Assembly (NCBI GenBank): GCA_047618565.1
Contig: JBLHKW010000012.1
Span: forward strand, 1-51,846
Reading direction: 5' to 3'
DNA: 51,846 bases
From: JBLHKW01 sp047618565
GTDB taxonomy: Bacteria; Planctomycetota; UBA1135; GCA-002686595
Under the pieces are notes generated by a model. It was not told the DNA's origin, made no database searches, and was given only the letters and a program-made list of their open reading frames with translations. The position numbers were made by a program, and so were the translations under genes. Below, piece by piece: positions 25,306 to 33,738 of the stretch (position 1 is the stretch's first letter; each line of letters opens with the position of its first letter).

Positions 25306-26454
25306 TCAGCGCTGATAGATCGGGAGCAGACCGTCGGGCAGCGCCAGCAGCAGGCAGTTCATCGCGGTCGCGTAGCAGCTCCCGTAACGTCGATCGGTCC
25401 AGGACCCATCCTTGTGCTGGGTGCTTAGGATTCGCTTGGCTTCCTTGGCCATCCAGTCCGCGAAGATCGTCGGGTTGCGGTGCTGCCAGAGCGCTTGCGA
25501 CAGATAGAAGCGCTCGTAGTAGGGAAAGGCCGCGCGCCCGCCGCCCTGGCCCGATTCACGTGCGGCGATCTCGCGCCAGACGTAGGCGTATCCGCGCTCG
25601 ACCGCGAGGCCGTCGTAGATTCCGGTCGCGTGCAGTGTCGACAGGCAGGCGCCCGTGAGGGCCACGGTGGTCTTGTCGTCATGCAGGCCGTAGCGGAATC
25701 CGCCGCGCTCGTCCTGTAGCCGTTGCACGTAGTCGATCGCGCGCGCGATGACGCGCGTGTCCACGTGGATCCCCGCATTGTGCGCCGCGCGCAGCCCCTG
25801 CACGAGGCAGACGGTGACCGAGCCTTCGTGCTCCACGCTGCGCAGCGGGTCGTAGTACCAGCCGCCTTCCGAGCCCTGCGACGATTCAATGCGCTCCACC
25901 GCTGCCTGCAGCGCGAGGGCGGTGCGCCGGCCACGGGTGGAGGCCGGTGACATGTTGTAGGCCTCGGCCAGGGCCAATGTGGCCAGACCGTGGCCATGGG
26001 TTCGGGACTGGCGATCGTTCGCGGCCGTGATGTAGCCGGCGATGTCGCTGCCAGAGGGCGTTACGTGGGCGAGCAGGTAGTCCACGGCCCGGCCCACCAC
26101 GTCACCGTGCGGACCCCGGGCCGGGAGACTGCCACCGGCCATGAAGGCCAGGGCACAGAGCGACGTGACGCCGATGGGGGAGTGCGATCCGTCCTCGCCG
26201 GCGGGGAAAGAACCGTCCCGACGTGGCTCTTGCTGGGCCGCGAGGAATGTCAGGCCGCGCGCCAGCGCTTCCCGCATCCCTGTCTGCAGGCCGTCCTTTT
26301 GGGGCGTCAGATCCGCCAGGCCCAGCTGGGATACGGGTGACGGATCCGTGCCCTGGTCGCTGCGGCCGGCCGTCAGCTCGAAGGGGTGCGGTCCCGACGG
26401 CTGGGCCAGGCCAAGTGTGGCAACACCGATCAGGCTGGCGTGGACGAGCAGCAT
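25306..26454 (-). CDS. Exported prenyltransferase/squalene-oxidase-repeat (toroid) protein, terminal gene of MoxR operon
   Basis: Alpha/alpha-toroid protein of the squalene-cyclase-like repeat type. The upstream frame is open, but the ATG at 26454, 11 bases after the previous stop, gives a signal peptide (MLLVHASLIGVATLGLAQ) and 382 residues. Repeats include DGSHSPIGVTSLCALAFMAGG, EGGWYYDPLRSVEHEGSVTVC, ERGGFRYGLHDDKTTVALTG and KDGSWTDRRYGSCYATAMN. The DxDD (cyclase) motif is missing, so it is probably not a terpene cyclase; related planctomycete proteins are binding or scaffold proteins of unknown role. The last six residues, LPIYQR, match LPIFQR at the end of the second toroid gene at 32626. 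Confidence 0.8.
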   Translation of the reverse strand: MLLVHASLIGVATLGLAQPSGPHPFELTAGRSDQGTDPSPVSQLGLADLTPQKDGLQTGMREALARGLTFLAAQQEPRRDGSFPAGEDGSHSPIGVTSLCALAFMAGGSLPARGPHGDVVGRAVDYLLAHVTPSGSDIAGYITAANDRQSRTHGHGLATLALAEAYNMSPASTRGRRTALALQAAVERIESSQGSEGGWYYDPLRSVEHEGSVTVCLVQGLRAAHNAGIHVDTRVIARAIDYVQRLQDERGGFRYGLHDDKTTVALTGACLSTLHATGIYDGLAVERGYAYVWREIAARESGQGGGRAAFPYYERFYLSQALWQHRNPTIFADWMAKEAKRILSTQHKDGSWTDRRYGSCYATAMNCLLLALPDGLLPIYQR

Positions 26455-26465
26455 CGTGGGGAGGG

Positions 26466-27368
26466 TCAGTCCGAGGCGCGCGAGTTCAGACGTCGGTAGT
26501 ACGCATCGATCCAGTCGCGGTACTGAGCCGGCATGCCGGGGCCACCCTCGGCCCGGAACACGTCGCGCACGTGCACGGGCAGGTCGCCCCACTGGTCGCG
26601 CTGATCGGTCACCTGCGGCGGCGCGCCGGTCTCCGAGGCGGGCGTCTTCTGCGCGGGCTTGTTGGATGCGTCCTCGTCAGAGCCCTTGTTGTCCTTCGGA
26701 TCCTCGCCGCCTGGCTTCTTCTCGCCGGGCTGCTCTCCGGGCTTGTCGCCAGGCTTGGGCCCCTCTTGCTCCTGCGGCTTCTCGGGTCCCTGGGATCGCT
26801 CGCGCGTGCCCTGCGGCTGGTCCACGGGGCTGCCGCCCGGCTTCGGCTTCTGACCGGGCATCGGTGCGCCGGACTTGCACTCCGAAGGCAGGGACTTCGC
26901 GATCGTGATGATGTCGTCGATCTCCTGAACCGCTTGCCGTCCCTGTCCCGCGGACTGCCCCAGGCGTGCATCGACGTTGTCACACGTCACCTGGTTCTCC
27001 TCGCCCTCGGGCGTCTCGGGAGCGGATTCGAGCAGATCGTCGATGCCACTGGCAGCCAGTTCGTCGAGCGCCGACGTGTCGCCCGCGCTGGCGTCGAGCA
27101 GCATCGAGTCGATCAACCGCAGCCGGCGTTCGACCCTGGCGAACAGCTCGACCATCTCCTGCTGGGCCAGCGCCTGGGCATCCTGCTCGGGCGCGAAGTC
27201 GTCGAAGGTCAGCTCGGGTTTCTCATCCGGCTTGGGCTTCTCCACTTCCGGCTTCTGCGCAGGCGCGGGCATCGGCGTCCCTTCCTGGGCAGCGTTCGCG
27301 ACGGTCGACGAGAGCGCGAAGAGCGCGCAGCAGATGGCGCCGCGGGTGAGTGTTGTCAGTTGATTCAT
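26466..27368 (-). CDS. Exported Pro/Gly/Lys-rich low-complexity protein
   Basis: No named family recognised. I start at the ATG at 27368 (MNQLTTLTRGAICCALFALSSTVANAA, a clear signal peptide); a GTG at 27398 overlapping the previous stop codon is the alternative. The 300-residue product has a short helical part (LAQQEMVELFARVERRLRLIDSMLL), two cysteines (VTCDNVD, PSECKS), and then a low-complexity stretch of PGDKPGEQPGEKKPGGED type. It ends in an ordered segment QWGDLPVHVRDVFRAEGG, PAQYRDWIDAYYRRLN. Such ends recur, from memory, in secreted proteins of MoxR-linked clusters. It sits between the giant coiled coil and the toroid gene, with 26- and 11-base gaps. Confidence 0.7.
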   Translation of the reverse strand: MNQLTTLTRGAICCALFALSSTVANAAQEGTPMPAPAQKPEVEKPKPDEKPELTFDDFAPEQDAQALAQQEMVELFARVERRLRLIDSMLLDASAGDTSALDELAASGIDDLLESAPETPEGEENQVTCDNVDARLGQSAGQGRQAVQEIDDIITIAKSLPSECKSGAPMPGQKPKPGGSPVDQPQGTRERSQGPEKPQEQEGPKPGDKPGEQPGEKKPGGEDPKDNKGSDEDASNKPAQKTPASETGAPPQVTDQRDQWGDLPVHVRDVFRAEGGPGMPAQYRDWIDAYYRRLNSRASD

Positions 27369-27394
27369 GGTAGTTCTCACTTCAGGTCTTCGAT

Positions 27395-30265
27395 TCACTG
27401 CGGGTCGTCCTCAGGGTCGGGCAGCCCCAGGCCGCGCCGGAATTGACTGAATAGCTCGGAGAGGCGGCGATGCCGATAGGTCAGGCGCGAAATTTCCTCG
27501 AGCAGGATCGGGTCGACGTCATCCTCGGCGAGCTCCGGGTGCAGCTCGCGGAACTGCTCCATCGATTCGAGGACGTTGACCTCCATGCGCCGCAGAAGCT
27601 TGAGCTGGGCAATATCCGGGACCAGCTGCTGTTCCGGAGGGGGCCCGTCGCCGCCCTGCTCGTTTTGCTCCTGCTCCTCTTCCTCGCGCCGGTCGATCTC
27701 GTCCTGCAGGGCCTCATCCAACCAGCTTAGCGTGTCTTCCACATCCTGCTGACGGGCCTGGACGCGCTCGCCGGACTGGTAGCCCCCGGCGCTCTCCATA
27801 TCACCGCCGATGCGCAGCAGGTCGCGCTCGACGTTCATCAACATCTCGGCGAACACACCCGAGCCTTCCTCGGCGAGGGCATCTGCGATCTTGCGCGCGC
27901 GCCCGGCGATGGCGGTCTCCTCACGCGCCACGTTGCGCAGGCGGATGCGGTCCGCACGGCTGGCGCGCTCGCGGCCTGCACGAGCCGTGTCGATCTCGAG
28001 CGTCGTATCGATCTGCATGCGGTGCGCCTCGGCCATCGCGACGACCTCCTCGGCAACCTCGAAGAGCAGCTCCTCCTGGCGCAGCTTCTGGTACTGCTCT
28101 TCCTCTTCTTCGAGCTGCTCCTGTGCCTGGCGAATCTCGCGCTCGGTCTCCTCTTCCTGTTGCTGGGCGCTGTCGAGATCGCCGCTCTCCAGGGATTCGG
28201 AAGCTTGCTTGGCGCTCTCGCTCGCCTTCTGCAGGCTCGGCATCGGCTCGCCGCCCTCACGTTCCTCGTTGCGTCGTGCGAGCGCGAGCAGCTGCTGGCG
28301 AATACGCTCCTGTTCGTCGGCAAGTTCCTGGGCGCGCGCCTGATCTTCGGGGCTCTTCGGCGTGACGCCTTCGGAGGCTTCCTTGGCCGCTTCTTCGAGG
28401 GCCGCGAGAGCCTCGCGCTGTGCGTCCGCGGCCTCGGCGCGCTGACCCTTCGAGAGCGCCTGCGAGGCTTGCTGCATGGCGGACTCGGCCTTCTGCATCG
28501 CGCTCTGAACGCTCGCCTGTGCCTCGGAGCTCATCGATTCGGAGCTCTGCGCCTGCTGGCCGAGCTCGGCCGCCTGCTCTTCGAGTTGCTCCTGCTTGGC
28601 CGCCAGTTCCTCCGCGGACTGACCCGGCTGCTCGGCGACCCGCTCCTCGTGCGCCTCTTGCAGCGCTTCGAGGGCTTCCTCGAGCTTGGCCTCGGCCTCC
28701 TTTGCCGCGGCGGATGCGGCGCCCGATTGCTGCTCTTGCGTCTGCTGCGCCGCCTCCTGCATGGCCTCGGCGGCTTCTTCGAGGGCCTCGCGCGCTTCAC
28801 TCGAGGCCTCGCTCTCCGAAGAGGTCTCGGCGCGTTGTTCCATACGCTCCAGCTCCTCGGCCAGGCGCTCGGCGCGCTGACTGGCTGCGGCCTGTGAGCG
28901 CGAGAGTGCGGTCGATGTGCGCGCCTGTTCTTCGACGCCCTGGTCGAGTGCGTCGAGTGCCTGCTGGGTGGCCTCGCTCGTCGCCTGCTGTTGCTCGGCC
29001 TGCTGGGCGGGGGAGTCCGACCCCTCGGCGCCCGGCGGCGTCTCCTGAGCCTGCTTCAACTGTTCGAGTGCGTCGCTCGCCGCCATGCCGGCCATGGTCT
29101 GTTCACGCGCCATCTCCTCGAGCTGCGCGCGTGCTTCGGCGCGTGCCTCGGCCGCCTGCTGGCCCGCCTCGCGTGCAGCCTCTTCCAGCTCGCTCGCACG
29201 TTGCTCCGCGCTCCGGGCGACCTCCTCACGTTGCTCTGCGGCGTCGCCTTCAGCCGATTCTGCCGCGGCCTGGAATTCCTCCGCGGTGTCACCCAGCGCT
29301 TCGGAAGCCTGCTCGGCAGCCTTTTCGGCGGCCGGATCCGCGGCCGCGCGGCTGTGGCGCGCCTCACGCTGGGCACTCTCCTCGAGCTCGTCCGCGAGCT
29401 TCTCCAGCTCGGCATTCTCCGTCGCCGCACGCGCTTCCTGGGCGGACGCGCGCAGCTCCTGTGCAGCTTTCAGCGAGTTCTGGGCCTGCGCTTCGGCCGC
29501 GCGCGCGCGCTCCAGCGCCGGCCGCGCCTGCTGCAAGCGCTCCGAGTCCTCGGGTGTCCAGGCGTCGAGTACCGCGCGGTCCACGTGCTGGGTCTCGAGC
29601 ATCTCCTCGACCTCGGAACGTATCTGCTCGAGATCGAAGAGGCCCGAGGCGCGCCCGCTCTCCTCGTTCTCGCGCAGGAGCTCGCGCTGGGCTGAACTCA
29701 GCTCCTCGATGCCCGCCTCGAGAGCCTTCTGCTCATCGTCGCTGGCCTGTTCCTTCAGGTCCTTGGTCTGCTCCTGCAGCAGGGACTCCTTGTTGGCGAG
29801 CTCATCGAGGTCGGCCTGCATCTCGCGCAGGTCTTCCAGTTGCTCCTCGAGGGATTCCAGCCCGCGCCGGTCGGTCAGGATCGCGAGCAGGCGCTCCAGG
29901 CTACGCACCACGTGTTCCTGCTGCTCGAGCGCCTGGTTGGCGCGACCCGAACGGATGTCGCTGTGCGATCCGTCCATCAGCTCGTCGAGGGTCAGCGGCG
30001 AAACGTCGTCGTTGCGTGTCTCCAGGTGCGCGAGGCCCTCGCGCAGGAGCTTGGCTGCGTGCACGCGACCCTCCTCCTCGAAGCGTCGAGCGAGGGCGGC
30101 CATGTGTTCCCGCAAGCGGCGCAGTTGCCGGCGCAGGTGCGTCTGCTCCTCGGCGAGTGCCGCCTGTTCGCGGGTTTGCGTCTCGGCGTTCTGGGTGTAT
30201 GCGCGCGCCGGCTGAACCGCCGTGAACGCGGCCGCGATCAAGATCAACTGGAATCGGGTTTGCAT
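27395..30265 (-). CDS. Giant exported Ala/Glu/Gln-rich coiled-coil protein
   Basis: From the ATG at 30265 (one base after the DUF4175 gene stop), 956 residues. MQTRFQLILIAAAFTAVQPARA is a signal peptide, so the rest is outside the cytoplasmic membrane. Almost all of it is predicted helix: charged coiled coil (EQLEDLREMQADLDELANK) followed by several hundred residues of Ala/Glu/Gln-rich repeats (EEAAEAMQEAAQQTQEQQSG, AEEQASELEEA type), with no cysteine pair or catalytic motif. The C-terminal 150 residues are less repetitive (LRRMEVNVLESMEQFRELHPEL, RHRRLSELFSQFRRGLG). A filament or spacer spanning the periplasm is a reasonable guess. Its tandem position after DUF4175 is typical of TIGR02302-like pairs, where one long protein carries both parts. 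Confidence 0.78.
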   Translation of the reverse strand: MQTRFQLILIAAAFTAVQPARAYTQNAETQTREQAALAEEQTHLRRQLRRLREHMAALARRFEEEGRVHAAKLLREGLAHLETRNDDVSPLTLDELMDGSHSDIRSGRANQALEQQEHVVRSLERLLAILTDRRGLESLEEQLEDLREMQADLDELANKESLLQEQTKDLKEQASDDEQKALEAGIEELSSAQRELLRENEESGRASGLFDLEQIRSEVEEMLETQHVDRAVLDAWTPEDSERLQQARPALERARAAEAQAQNSLKAAQELRASAQEARAATENAELEKLADELEESAQREARHSRAAADPAAEKAAEQASEALGDTAEEFQAAAESAEGDAAEQREEVARSAEQRASELEEAAREAGQQAAEARAEARAQLEEMAREQTMAGMAASDALEQLKQAQETPPGAEGSDSPAQQAEQQQATSEATQQALDALDQGVEEQARTSTALSRSQAAASQRAERLAEELERMEQRAETSSESEASSEAREALEEAAEAMQEAAQQTQEQQSGAASAAAKEAEAKLEEALEALQEAHEERVAEQPGQSAEELAAKQEQLEEQAAELGQQAQSSESMSSEAQASVQSAMQKAESAMQQASQALSKGQRAEAADAQREALAALEEAAKEASEGVTPKSPEDQARAQELADEQERIRQQLLALARRNEEREGGEPMPSLQKASESAKQASESLESGDLDSAQQQEEETEREIRQAQEQLEEEEEQYQKLRQEELLFEVAEEVVAMAEAHRMQIDTTLEIDTARAGRERASRADRIRLRNVAREETAIAGRARKIADALAEEGSGVFAEMLMNVERDLLRIGGDMESAGGYQSGERVQARQQDVEDTLSWLDEALQDEIDRREEEEQEQNEQGGDGPPPEQQLVPDIAQLKLLRRMEVNVLESMEQFRELHPELAEDDVDPILLEEISRLTYRHRRLSELFSQFRRGLGLPDPEDDPQ

Positions 30266-30266
30266 G

Positions 30267-32612
30267 TCAGTGATCCCTGGCGAAGCTGCGCGTGCGTTCC
30301 GTGAGGTTCTTCTGGCGATTGACCAGGTCCCGGGTGAGCGTGAGGATCGACTGGTAGTTGTCCCACTCGGCCAGTTGCTCGAGCAGGCGTTCGATCTGTT
30401 CGACCGCACGCACCTGGTGCTGGTAGGCCTGGTCGAGAGCCGTGCGCATGGCCGCGGGTCCGGTCGAGGAGAGCGCCAGAGCCAGAGACCGTTCGGCTTC
30501 GGCGGCGTGGTCCTCGCTGATCATCAGGCTCGTTCCGACGATCTTGATCAGCTGGCCCGCAAGGCCCGCCTGTCCCAAGCTGCCACTGGCGTAGCCCCGC
30601 GCCAGATCTCTCCAGGGCTCCGGATGGAAGCTGCGATCGGTGAACCCCGTGAGGGATTGATCGATCGCCTGAAGCAGGGGACCCGAGCGCTCGTCGATTG
30701 CGCTGTAGAGCAGGCTCTCGGCGATGGCGGTCAGGTCGCGGCTCAAGGCACGCGCATCGCCCTGTACCCGCTTCTGGCCCGTGGCCAGGCCCACGATCTG
30801 GGCCCGGTCGCCGGCCTCGAACTCATCGCTCGAGAGCGCCGCGAGCAGCTCCGAAGTGCGGCGTTGCTTGTCGACCTGCAGGCGGCTCAGGCGGTTGGCC
30901 TGTTCACCGGCGCGCGCCAGGCTGTCCTGCAATCGGCGCTGGAATTCGTCGGCCGTGACCACCCTCAGTCGTACGGGGGCGGAGAGGCTCTCGTTGGCCT
31001 TGGGCTCGCGATTGTCGCGCGCGCGCACCTGGAGCGTGACCTGCGCACCCTCGGACAGCGGCAGGTCGCCTGTCAGCTGGTCCACCTCCAGCCGGCTGCG
31101 CGCGAAGGACGCCACGCCTCCGCGGCGTCGGGTCGAGTCTCCGGCCGGGATGACCTCGGGGACCAGCGCGACCGAGGCGAGCGGCTCGTCACTGGCCACG
31201 ACGCCCGTGACTTCCCAGTTCAGTTCCGCGATACCGAAGTCGTCGTGCACGCGAACGCGCAGCGGCACCGCGCCGCCAAGGACCACGTCGACCTCCGCGC
31301 GACCGGGTGAGATCAGCTGCACCTCGGGGCGGCGGTCCTCGACCACCTGGACGCCGTAGAGGCCGGGGTCGGGATTCGGCAGGCCCGTGTCATCGGTCAG
31401 CTCGAAGCGATAGCGGGTCGAGGCACGCGCCGCGAACGAGAAGCTGAGCCCGGTTCGTGGTGCGGCGTCGGCCACGGCATCGGCGGGCTCTTCGGGGCTT
31501 GCAGGACTTGCGGGGGGCGTCTGCTCGGGGTAGGGCCTCTGCGTCAGAGCGATCTCCGTACCCTCGGGCAATAGCCGCGCGATACCCGTCGCATCAGGAG
31601 GGTCGACGAGGACCGTGACCACCAGTTGTGAACCGGCGAGCACCTCGACGTCGCCGGCGTACTCGGTCCGTTCCGGGAGGCCGCTGTAAGCCGGCGGGGT
31701 GATCTGTACGGCGAGTCCCGCGATGTCCGGCGGCTGCAGGACCGTCAACCTGACCTGTAGCTCACGGTCCATGTCGTCGCCACCGGTCACGCTGAAGACC
31801 ATGTCCTCCTGGACCGAGCGCAGCAGCGTGCGAAACAGGGTTGTGCCACCCGAGGTCAACACGGAGCGGTCTCCGTTGGAAAAATGCAGGGTGACCTCGG
31901 CAGGGATGACGCCGTCGGCACGCACGAGGACCGGTACATCGCTACCGCGCGCGACGCGCACATCGATGCCCTTTGCACTGTTGTCGACGCGAACCCGGTC
32001 ACCGACTTCGGGTATCTCGAGTACCAGGTGGGTGCGCTGGGGCCAGGCGACGTCGGCACCGAACAGGCGCGTGAAGAAGATCTTCGAGAGGACGGGCTGC
32101 GTGGAGATGGCGGCGCCAACGATCAACGCTGCGGCCGCTCCCAGGGCGAATCGGCGGCGCGGTTCGCGCGGTGCGACCACGCGCTTCAGGTCCACCTGCG
32201 CGCTGCGCGTCTCGGCTTCCGACACGACGCGCAGGATCAATGGCCCCGAGGCCTCGTTCTGCTTGCTCGGGTCCTCGGTCAGCTGAACGGCGCTGACCAG
32301 CACGTCGTTCAGTTCGGGATGAGCGCGCTCGATCAGCTGAGCAAGCCCAGCTCGATCGGGAACTCGCCGCAGCCAGCGGACCAAGCTGCGCGCCAGGAAG
32401 ATTCCTGGCAGGCCGAAGAGCACGCTGCAGTGGAGCAGCCGTACGGCGAGCGGGACGTGCATCAGCCAGTCGGCGAGGAACGCGAACAGGAGCCACAGGG
32501 CGGTGACGCCGAGCGTGGTTCCGATTCCGTGTAGCCAGATCTGCCGCGTGAGCAGCCCATGCAGGCGTTTCAGGAGCGCATCGAGGCGCGGCGAAGCGGG
32601 TGATCTCTGCAC
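30267..32612 (-). CDS. DUF4175-like membrane protein
   Basis: A 781-residue membrane protein starting at GTG 32612, with two N-terminal transmembrane helices (about 29-49 and 55-75) and a third at 155-172; most of the remainder is therefore extracytoplasmic. The order TM-TM, the segment AQLIERAHPELNDVLVSAVQL, a third TM and then beta-sandwich and coiled-coil domains matches the DUF4175 / TIGR02302 type. Beta segments such as VQITPPAYSGLPERTEYAG and FELTDDTGLPNPDPGLYGVQV look like bacterial Ig-like domains. The C-terminal 200 residues are helical (DEFQRRLQDSLARAGEQANRL). Function of the family is unknown; here it is co-transcribed with MoxR/vWA genes. Confidence 0.75.
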   Translation of the reverse strand: MQRSPASPRLDALLKRLHGLLTRQIWLHGIGTTLGVTALWLLFAFLADWLMHVPLAVRLLHCSVLFGLPGIFLARSLVRWLRRVPDRAGLAQLIERAHPELNDVLVSAVQLTEDPSKQNEASGPLILRVVSEAETRSAQVDLKRVVAPREPRRRFALGAAAALIVGAAISTQPVLSKIFFTRLFGADVAWPQRTHLVLEIPEVGDRVRVDNSAKGIDVRVARGSDVPVLVRADGVIPAEVTLHFSNGDRSVLTSGGTTLFRTLLRSVQEDMVFSVTGGDDMDRELQVRLTVLQPPDIAGLAVQITPPAYSGLPERTEYAGDVEVLAGSQLVVTVLVDPPDATGIARLLPEGTEIALTQRPYPEQTPPASPASPEEPADAVADAAPRTGLSFSFAARASTRYRFELTDDTGLPNPDPGLYGVQVVEDRRPEVQLISPGRAEVDVVLGGAVPLRVRVHDDFGIAELNWEVTGVVASDEPLASVALVPEVIPAGDSTRRRGGVASFARSRLEVDQLTGDLPLSEGAQVTLQVRARDNREPKANESLSAPVRLRVVTADEFQRRLQDSLARAGEQANRLSRLQVDKQRRTSELLAALSSDEFEAGDRAQIVGLATGQKRVQGDARALSRDLTAIAESLLYSAIDERSGPLLQAIDQSLTGFTDRSFHPEPWRDLARGYASGSLGQAGLAGQLIKIVGTSLMISEDHAAEAERSLALALSSTGPAAMRTALDQAYQHQVRAVEQIERLLEQLAEWDNYQSILTLTRDLVNRQKNLTERTRSFARDH

Positions 32613-32625
32613 GGGTGGGGCGGGG

Positions 32626-33738
32626 TTACCGTTGGAAGATGGGGAGGAAACAGTAGGGGATCTCGAGGATCAGCACGGCCGTCGCGGTTCCAAACGCCGA
32701 TCCGGGCCCCTCGTGGTTTGGCCAGGAGCCGTCACTCTCCTGCATGTTCAACAGGAAGGCACGTAGCTTCGTGAAGTAGTTTTCCCAGTCCCGACCGCCC
32801 TGGGTGTACATGGCCTGAACACCGTAGTAGTGGCCGTACCAGAAGAAGTAGTGCCCGCTGCGGCCATGCTGGGAGTTGAAAGGGCCGATCTCCTTGTTCA
32901 GGTAGTCGACGCCCTTGCGGATCAGCTCGTCGGAGTAGATCCCCAGTCCGTGCAACGCGGTCACGCCGGCGGCAGTCAGCGGGAACGAGGAGCGCGATCG
33001 ACTCTCCTTCTGGTAGCGGAAGGTGCCGATCTCGCCACGGTAGGATGTCGTGATTCCGAGCGTGTTGGCGCTCGTGACCGCCGAGTCGACGACGTAGCGC
33101 GCTGCACGATCGATCGTGGACTTGGGCACGCGGATGCCGATGTTGCGCGCTGCGCGTAGGGCGAGCACCTGGCACACGACGATCGACATGTCGGACTCGC
33201 GCGCGAGCGGGACGTAGCGCCAGCCGCCCTCGGTGTTCTGGCACTTGACGATGAAGTCGACACTCTTCTGCAGCTTGAGGCGCACGTCCTCACGGTGCGT
33301 CATGCCGTAGATCTCGGCCAGGAAGAGGGTCGCGAAGGCATGGCTGTACATGCGCGTGCCGGCCTGGGTGATGTAGCCATCCTCCTGTACGCAGGAGAGC
33401 ACGAAGTCGAGCGTGCGGTCGACCGACTCGCGATACTCGCCACGGCCCGGCAGGTGTCCGCCCGCCAGGAAGGCCATCCCGGCCAGGGCCGTCACGCCCA
33501 CGTGGCCGCGGTCCGAGATGGTGAACTTGTAGGTGTTGTTCAGCTTGAAGCCGACCTTTGAGGTCCAGCTCCCGTCGGCGTTCTGGTGGTCCACCAGCCA
33601 CCTGAGGCCGGCCTCCGTCGCGAGCTCTTGCTCGCGCGTGATGTCCACCAGCGGACCGGCGTCAAAGCCCTGCCCGTCGCTCGCGCGCGCGCTCAGGGCA
33701 AGGCTGCCGAGCATGACGAAACAGATCGCGAATCTCAT
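32626..33738 (-). CDS. Exported prenyltransferase/squalene-oxidase-repeat (toroid) protein 1
   Basis: Start at ATG 33738, whose ATGA overlaps the stop of the 1,525-residue gene; the open frame upstream of it lies inside that gene. The 370-residue product has a signal peptide (MRFAICFVMLGSLALSARA) and toroid repeats (LRWLVDHQNADGSWTSKVG, VGVTALAGMAFLAGGHLPG, NTEGGWRYVPLARESDMSIVV, QESDGSWPNHEGPGSAFG). No DxDD cyclase motif is present. Its last residues LPIFQR correspond to LPIYQR in the toroid gene at 25306. The two paralogues bracket DUF4175, the coiled coil and the Pro-rich gene, so the operon carries two toroids flanking the long extracytoplasmic components. Confidence 0.82.
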   Translation of the reverse strand: MRFAICFVMLGSLALSARASDGQGFDAGPLVDITREQELATEAGLRWLVDHQNADGSWTSKVGFKLNNTYKFTISDRGHVGVTALAGMAFLAGGHLPGRGEYRESVDRTLDFVLSCVQEDGYITQAGTRMYSHAFATLFLAEIYGMTHREDVRLKLQKSVDFIVKCQNTEGGWRYVPLARESDMSIVVCQVLALRAARNIGIRVPKSTIDRAARYVVDSAVTSANTLGITTSYRGEIGTFRYQKESRSRSSFPLTAAGVTALHGLGIYSDELIRKGVDYLNKEIGPFNSQHGRSGHYFFWYGHYYGVQAMYTQGGRDWENYFTKLRAFLLNMQESDGSWPNHEGPGSAFGTATAVLILEIPYCFLPIFQR

